DNA from: Tolypothrix sp. FACHB-123
GTDB taxonomy: Bacteria; Cyanobacteriota; Cyanobacteriia; Cyanobacteriales; Nostocaceae
Length of the DNA stretch: 57,931 bases
Assembly (NCBI RefSeq): GCF_014697075.1
Contig: NZ_JACJRE010000048.1
Coordinates: 1-57,931, forward strand
Direction: 5' to 3'
Of this stretch, positions 54,308-57,931 are shown piece by piece. Every line of letters starts with the position of its first letter. Within the stretch, counting starts at the first letter, position 1. The position numbers were made by a program, and so were the translations under genes. The notes under the pieces are model-generated. The model had not been told where the DNA came from, searched no databases, and was given only the letters and a program-made list of their open reading frames with translations.

Positions 54308-54904
54308 TTATGACTTAGGCCTGTATTCACTACCGTCAGCACGAAAACCTTTTTGTTGCAAAATTACCTGATTATTACGCAGAATTGTCAGTTCCGTATC
54401 AGCCCCAGGAATAAATCTTACTTGATAGGTAGAGCCATCTTTGATGGCAATGTATGTTGTCCAGTAGTTCTTAGTATCATTGTTGGGTAATTTGGCAGCA
54501 GGAGCACGTTCTGTAACTTCAGTTTTGTTGTCATAGACATTCATATATACCTGATCCTGTTTGTAAATTCTCACGGTTTTGGCATCGGTCACAAAAAATA
54601 CTAGTGTTTGTGCATCTGTAGGATTTTTGTCTGGTGATGATGGTTTGCTAACTAAGGTAATTACATCTTCCCGTACCCAGCCAACGTCTTTCGCTTGCGT
54701 ACCAAATTGCACTTTGTACCAAGTACGAGTATCTCCTGAAGGCTTTTGTTTATCTAAAATTTTGACGCGATCGCCTGCTTTTCCTTGGCGTATAATATTA
54801 CCTTCCTTAATTAAGGGAGCAGAACGAATATTAACCACATTCGTGTTAGAAGTATTTGTCTTCAAAACGCCTTCATTTGGGAGAATTTGGTTGGAATTTG
54901 TCAT
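54308..54904 (-). CDS. SH3b-domain protein
   Basis: A 198-residue protein with a bacterial SH3 domain at about 20-85 (NVVNIRSAPLIKEGNIIRQG, WYKVQFGTQAKDVGWVRED) and a C-terminal beta-rich part of unknown kind (VFFVTDAKTVRIYKQDQVYM, TTYIAIKDGSTYQVRF). SH3b domains often bind cell wall. No signal peptide is seen with the start at 54904; the in-frame start at 54949 does not add one. Confidence 0.75.
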   Translation of the reverse strand: MTNSNQILPNEGVLKTNTSNTNVVNIRSAPLIKEGNIIRQGKAGDRVKILDKQKPSGDTRTWYKVQFGTQAKDVGWVREDVITLVSKPSSPDKNPTDAQTLVFFVTDAKTVRIYKQDQVYMNVYDNKTEVTERAPAAKLPNNDTKNYWTTYIAIKDGSTYQVRFIPGADTELTILRNNQVILQQKGFRADGSEYRPKS

Positions 54905-55114
54905 GTTCTTACTCAGCCAAATTTGATTTTTTGACAATGGACGCTTCAAATGATACTACTGTGTCACCAAATAGGGAAAAAATATACTTAAATTTCTTAA
55001 TAATGTACCCAAGTGCGAGCAGGTAAAAGCCCTGGAATATTTCTTACTTGCTTGTATGATTTTTTAATCAGGACTGTAGCCCTTGATTTTTCAGCACCCT
55101 TGATAGTCAGTAAA

Positions 55115-56440
55115 TTATTTAAAACCCTTTGCTACTTTTTTTTGTCCCTTCCCTTGTGGTTTAGATTTTTGCACTTCTCCTAAGGCTGCTTGAAATAAGT
55201 TATGCAGATGTACAGGAACGCTAGCAATTTCTGGTAAATCTGGCTCTAGAGGTTTGTTAAATTCTTGTAACAGAGCATCTAAATCCCTACTCAACTGAAA
55301 ATCAGCACGTTGCAAAACTGTTTGCAGTACATTTTCTAATGTGTGAGGATACTCTTGGGCTAATCGATACCAAATAAAAGCATTAATACTTTTATCTTCT
55401 AAATAAAAGCGAATTAGTTTTTGCGCACCTTCAATATTTTGCCAATCTGCTGCTGATAAGATGGTTTTTATTTTACTATATGTTGGTAAAAACATTTGTC
55501 CCCAACGAGGATGAGAAATCGCTGTCACCTGTTCTGCTTTCTTCAATTCACCAGGTAAATCAACCTTTGGCATTACCATCTTACTGCTGCTATTATTTTT
55601 AAATATTTCTGACGCTAAATTCGCATCAGCACCCATTTCTTTGACTGCTGCTTTGATTTCCTCTTCATTAATTCCTGCTTCTTGTACTAATTCATTTAGA
55701 GGCTTAGAGGTGTCAATACCTGTAGCTGCTAAATACTTCTCAGTAATTAATTCTTGAAATTCACCTATTTTCTTATTTAGTTGATATCCTGGTAGTGTGA
55801 TTTCATCTGTGCCAAAAAATTCTACAAACTGCTGATGATATTGGAAAACTGATTGCCAAGCTTCTTCTAGCAAATCTGGCGCATCACTGTAAAGATGATT
55901 TTTATATTCTTCTTTGAAATTACCAATAGCTACAGCTAGTTTAGGTTTACCCAATTTACCCATAATTGTATAGTTACTAAAAAATGTCCAGTAACTATCA
56001 GTAACGGGAGAAATGCGAGTTAGCAGAATTTCTCCTTCTTTAAATCGAGATGTTTCTTGTAGGGTTTGGATATTATTAGGTTTAACGATGTAATATTTAT
56101 CAGTCAACCAGTTCCTTAACTCAAAGCCATCAGGTAATATCTTCGTAATGGCAAATAAGCCCATGAAGCTACGATGCCAACTAGCAACTAAATTGCGATC
56201 GCTTTGAGGTAGATCGGGATGGCTATCGATAAATAAATCTAGTGGTGACTTATCGCCTACTTTCCCTTCTGTAATAAAGCTATCAATTACTAAGTCTTGC
56301 TGTGCAATGTTACCATTACCTGTGCGTAACTTTCCGGCTGCATAAGTTTCCAAAGCCTGTGCTAAATCACCTTCTGCGTCCAATACAAAATCTACCACAG
56401 CTTGTTTAAGTACGTGCGCTCGCCCTAATATTGCATCCAC
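55115..56440 (-). CDS. Hypothetical protein (441 residues), family not recognised
   Basis: A soluble, mainly helical protein with no signal peptide. Segments include LGRAHVLKQAVVDFVLDAEG at the start, WTFFSNYTIMGKLGKPKLAV and GNFKEEYKNHLYSDAPDLLE in the middle, and a basic tail (KSKPQGKGQKKVAKGFK) that may bind nucleic acid or be a linker. I know no domain for it. A homologous family in cyanobacteria is likely given the codon use and length, but this was not checked. Confidence 0.7.
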   Translation of the reverse strand: MDAILGRAHVLKQAVVDFVLDAEGDLAQALETYAAGKLRTGNGNIAQQDLVIDSFITEGKVGDKSPLDLFIDSHPDLPQSDRNLVASWHRSFMGLFAITKILPDGFELRNWLTDKYYIVKPNNIQTLQETSRFKEGEILLTRISPVTDSYWTFFSNYTIMGKLGKPKLAVAIGNFKEEYKNHLYSDAPDLLEEAWQSVFQYHQQFVEFFGTDEITLPGYQLNKKIGEFQELITEKYLAATGIDTSKPLNELVQEAGINEEEIKAAVKEMGADANLASEIFKNNSSSKMVMPKVDLPGELKKAEQVTAISHPRWGQMFLPTYSKIKTILSAADWQNIEGAQKLIRFYLEDKSINAFIWYRLAQEYPHTLENVLQTVLQRADFQLSRDLDALLQEFNKPLEPDLPEIASVPVHLHNLFQAALGEVQKSKPQGKGQKKVAKGFK

Positions 56441-56901
56441 AAGTTTATTTCTCTAACCAACAGAGGTAGATTAGAGCCTTTGAGACTATTAGCGCATCTA
56501 GCTATTGCTAGATTTATGAAGATGCAGATTCAGCAAATTTAGCCAAGACTATATATTACCCCTATTGTGTCACTCTCCGAAAACATTGGCCATTTCTGAA
56601 TTCTAGAAACTTTATATAGCAAGCGATGTCTAGCTTGAAAAGTTCAGATCTAAGGAAGCCTTATCTCCGACTTTTCGTTACGAAGGGCTACGCCTACGCG
56701 CAATTCTTTTCTAAAAACAAATACAAAACCTATTTTTTCTAAAAGTATAGCTTGTATTAATTGCCGAGGTTTCTCGCGATCGCCCTCCGGGAAAGTGACA
56801 AAACAGAAGTAATTACTTTTTCTTGCCTAGATTTTGTTGCCGCTTCCGCAGATATCATGTCAATAATGTATTGACAAACTACTAGTAGGGACTATTATGT
56901 A
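56441..56901. other. Gene-free region with a dispersed repeat
   Basis: 461 bp, with GAAGGGCTACGCCTACGCG near 56684-56702, a form of the GCGTAGGCGTAGCC repeat seen at about 19425. The promoter of the 55115-56440 gene should lie in its left part. No coding region is recognised. Confidence 0.5.
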
Positions 56902-57540
56902 TTATGTTCCCGGACGAGAGCGAAGACGATCGGGTATATGATGGCGATCGCCTAATATTTCTAATAAAGGGCCATTAACATCAAATTTAACCATACTTAC
57001 CGACGCAACCAAAATATTCACCCGATAGCGATAGCGTCCCAAATCAATTCCCAATAAACTGCAAAGCATAATCCGAATCGTGGCTTTATGGGAAACTACT
57101 AAAACATTTCCTTGGGGATGTTTTTCTTGAATTTCAGCAATCACAGGCATAGAACGGTTAGCAATATCTACCGCAGTTTCTCCACCTAGTGGTGCATTCC
57201 AAGCTGGTTCTGTCAACCAGTTTACATAGTTTTGGGCGTAATTCTCTTGGGCAAACGATTTACTCTTGGTTTCCCATTCACCGTAACTACCTTCTCTAAG
57301 TCCCTCACGCAACTGCATATCCATACCGATAGCATCACAAAATGGCTTGGCAGTTGCAATTGTACGTTTCATCGGGCTAACATAAACCGCTTCCCACTTC
57401 AATTTTTGATAAACATCGGCAAAACTTTCTGCCATTTGTATCCCTTCTGTTGTCAACTCCGCATCAGTTTCACCGCAAAAATTACCACTTTGACTAAAAG
57501 TAGTTTCTCCATGTCGCAGTAAATATAAATTGAGTGTCAT
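56902..57540 (-). CDS. Histidine phosphatase family protein (phosphoglycerate mutase-like)
   Basis: A 212-residue protein with the catalytic Arg-His-Gly motif YLLRHGETTFSQSGNF, the second His in VLVVSHKATIRIML and ETDAELTTEGIQMAES. It may be a sugar phosphatase, a CobC-like enzyme or a related phosphatase; the sequence alone does not decide. ATG 57540 (MTLNLYLLRHGE) is chosen over an earlier start. Confidence 0.85.
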   Translation of the reverse strand: MTLNLYLLRHGETTFSQSGNFCGETDAELTTEGIQMAESFADVYQKLKWEAVYVSPMKRTIATAKPFCDAIGMDMQLREGLREGSYGEWETKSKSFAQENYAQNYVNWLTEPAWNAPLGGETAVDIANRSMPVIAEIQEKHPQGNVLVVSHKATIRIMLCSLLGIDLGRYRYRVNILVASVSMVKFDVNGPLLEILGDRHHIPDRLRSRPGT

Positions 57541-57851
57541 AGCTTGTATCGCGATTGGAATAAAGGAGTTTGTGCAAAAATAAACTATCATCAATCTCGC
57601 AATCGAGTATGTGACACCAGGACAAAGTCATCAACTAAAAAAGTCAATCAACGACAAAATTTTGAAATCGAAGACAAAAGTAGCGGTTTCAGCTATTACT
57701 AAGTATTAAGGCAACATAAGGACAAAGTTGGCAAACTCCCCAAACAGCTAAACTGAACGCATTAGTTCAGTAATAAAACGATTGAGAGCGGAAGCAATTT
57801 TATACCCAGATGGTCATTACATTGACCCCCCTATACAAACGTTGCGAAGTC

Positions 57852-57931
57852 ATGGCTCAAACTTTCCGAACGAAGGTTGCATGTAATCAATTGTCAGAAT
57901 ATGAGGCTATCTTATCAGCTTCAGATAAACA
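57852..57931 (+). CDS. Possible 5' end of a gene running off the window
   Basis: ATG 57852 opens a frame of 26 codons (MAQTFRTKVACNQLSEYEAI and on) that remains open to the window edge. No family can be named from this and no strong Shine-Dalgarno is seen (CGAAG lies 3 bases before the ATG), so it is only a candidate. Confidence 0.3.
   Translation, partial: MAQTFRTKVACNQLSEYEAILSASDK

Overview
The window looks like chromosome of a filamentous, probably heterocyst-forming cyanobacterium (Nostocales). The evidence is dense GCGATCGC (HIP1) octamers, heptanucleotide short tandem repeats between genes, and a gene set including petG, a cytochrome-M-like gene, zeta-carotene desaturase, a Mo-dependent nitrogenase C-terminus family gene, a pentapeptide-repeat protein with a lumen-type export signal and a fused Bgt-type amino-acid transporter. 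This assignment is inference from gene content and repeat style. No rRNA, tRNA or CRISPR array was recognised.

Layout. Positions 1-75 hold the tail of a transposase. 351-7901 is a signalling cluster: a six-domain response regulator, a hybrid histidine kinase with an ethylene-receptor-type membrane sensor, a DUF1963/YwqG protein and a CheY-like receiver, bracketed by inverted copies of a small palindromic element. 8099-9244 holds small conserved proteins. gyrA follows, then a MntA antitoxin with a decayed HepT toxin overlapping lnt, a DUF4870 membrane protein and a large TPR-CHAT protein on the minus strand. 18782-20027 is noncoding and repeat-rich and contains the most unusual signal here: sixteen consecutive units in strict 21-bp phase. 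20028-24174 carries a pentapeptide protein, yraN, queA and a TPR protein. A gene-poor AT-rich stretch (24175-26327) hides a small RHH gene upstream of crtQ.

26328-39124 contains crtQ with its SRPBCC neighbour, cobQ plus a 2Fe-2S ferredoxin, a PrxQ peroxiredoxin, an ABC-2 exporter pair, a VOC protein and a two-domain M16 protease. After another gene-poor gap comes a secreted Pro/Asn repeat protein (40691-42754), then the methionine-salvage operon mtnD-mtnX-mtnB, MgtC, a divergent amino-acid ABC transporter, cytM/petG, rsmD, hisH, a C15-like peptidase, DUF3370, an SH3b protein, an unrecognised 441-residue protein and a histidine phosphatase.

Most genes are ordinary core or conserved accessory genes. 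The unusual material lies in sensory proteins and in noncoding DNA: several palindromic element families (a GTAGGGGCATGGCA core family with ATACCAATT or TACAGCA termini, and a TA-ended 130-bp element), stacked repeats inside the signalling cluster, hairpin-rich leaders and the 21-bp phased array.
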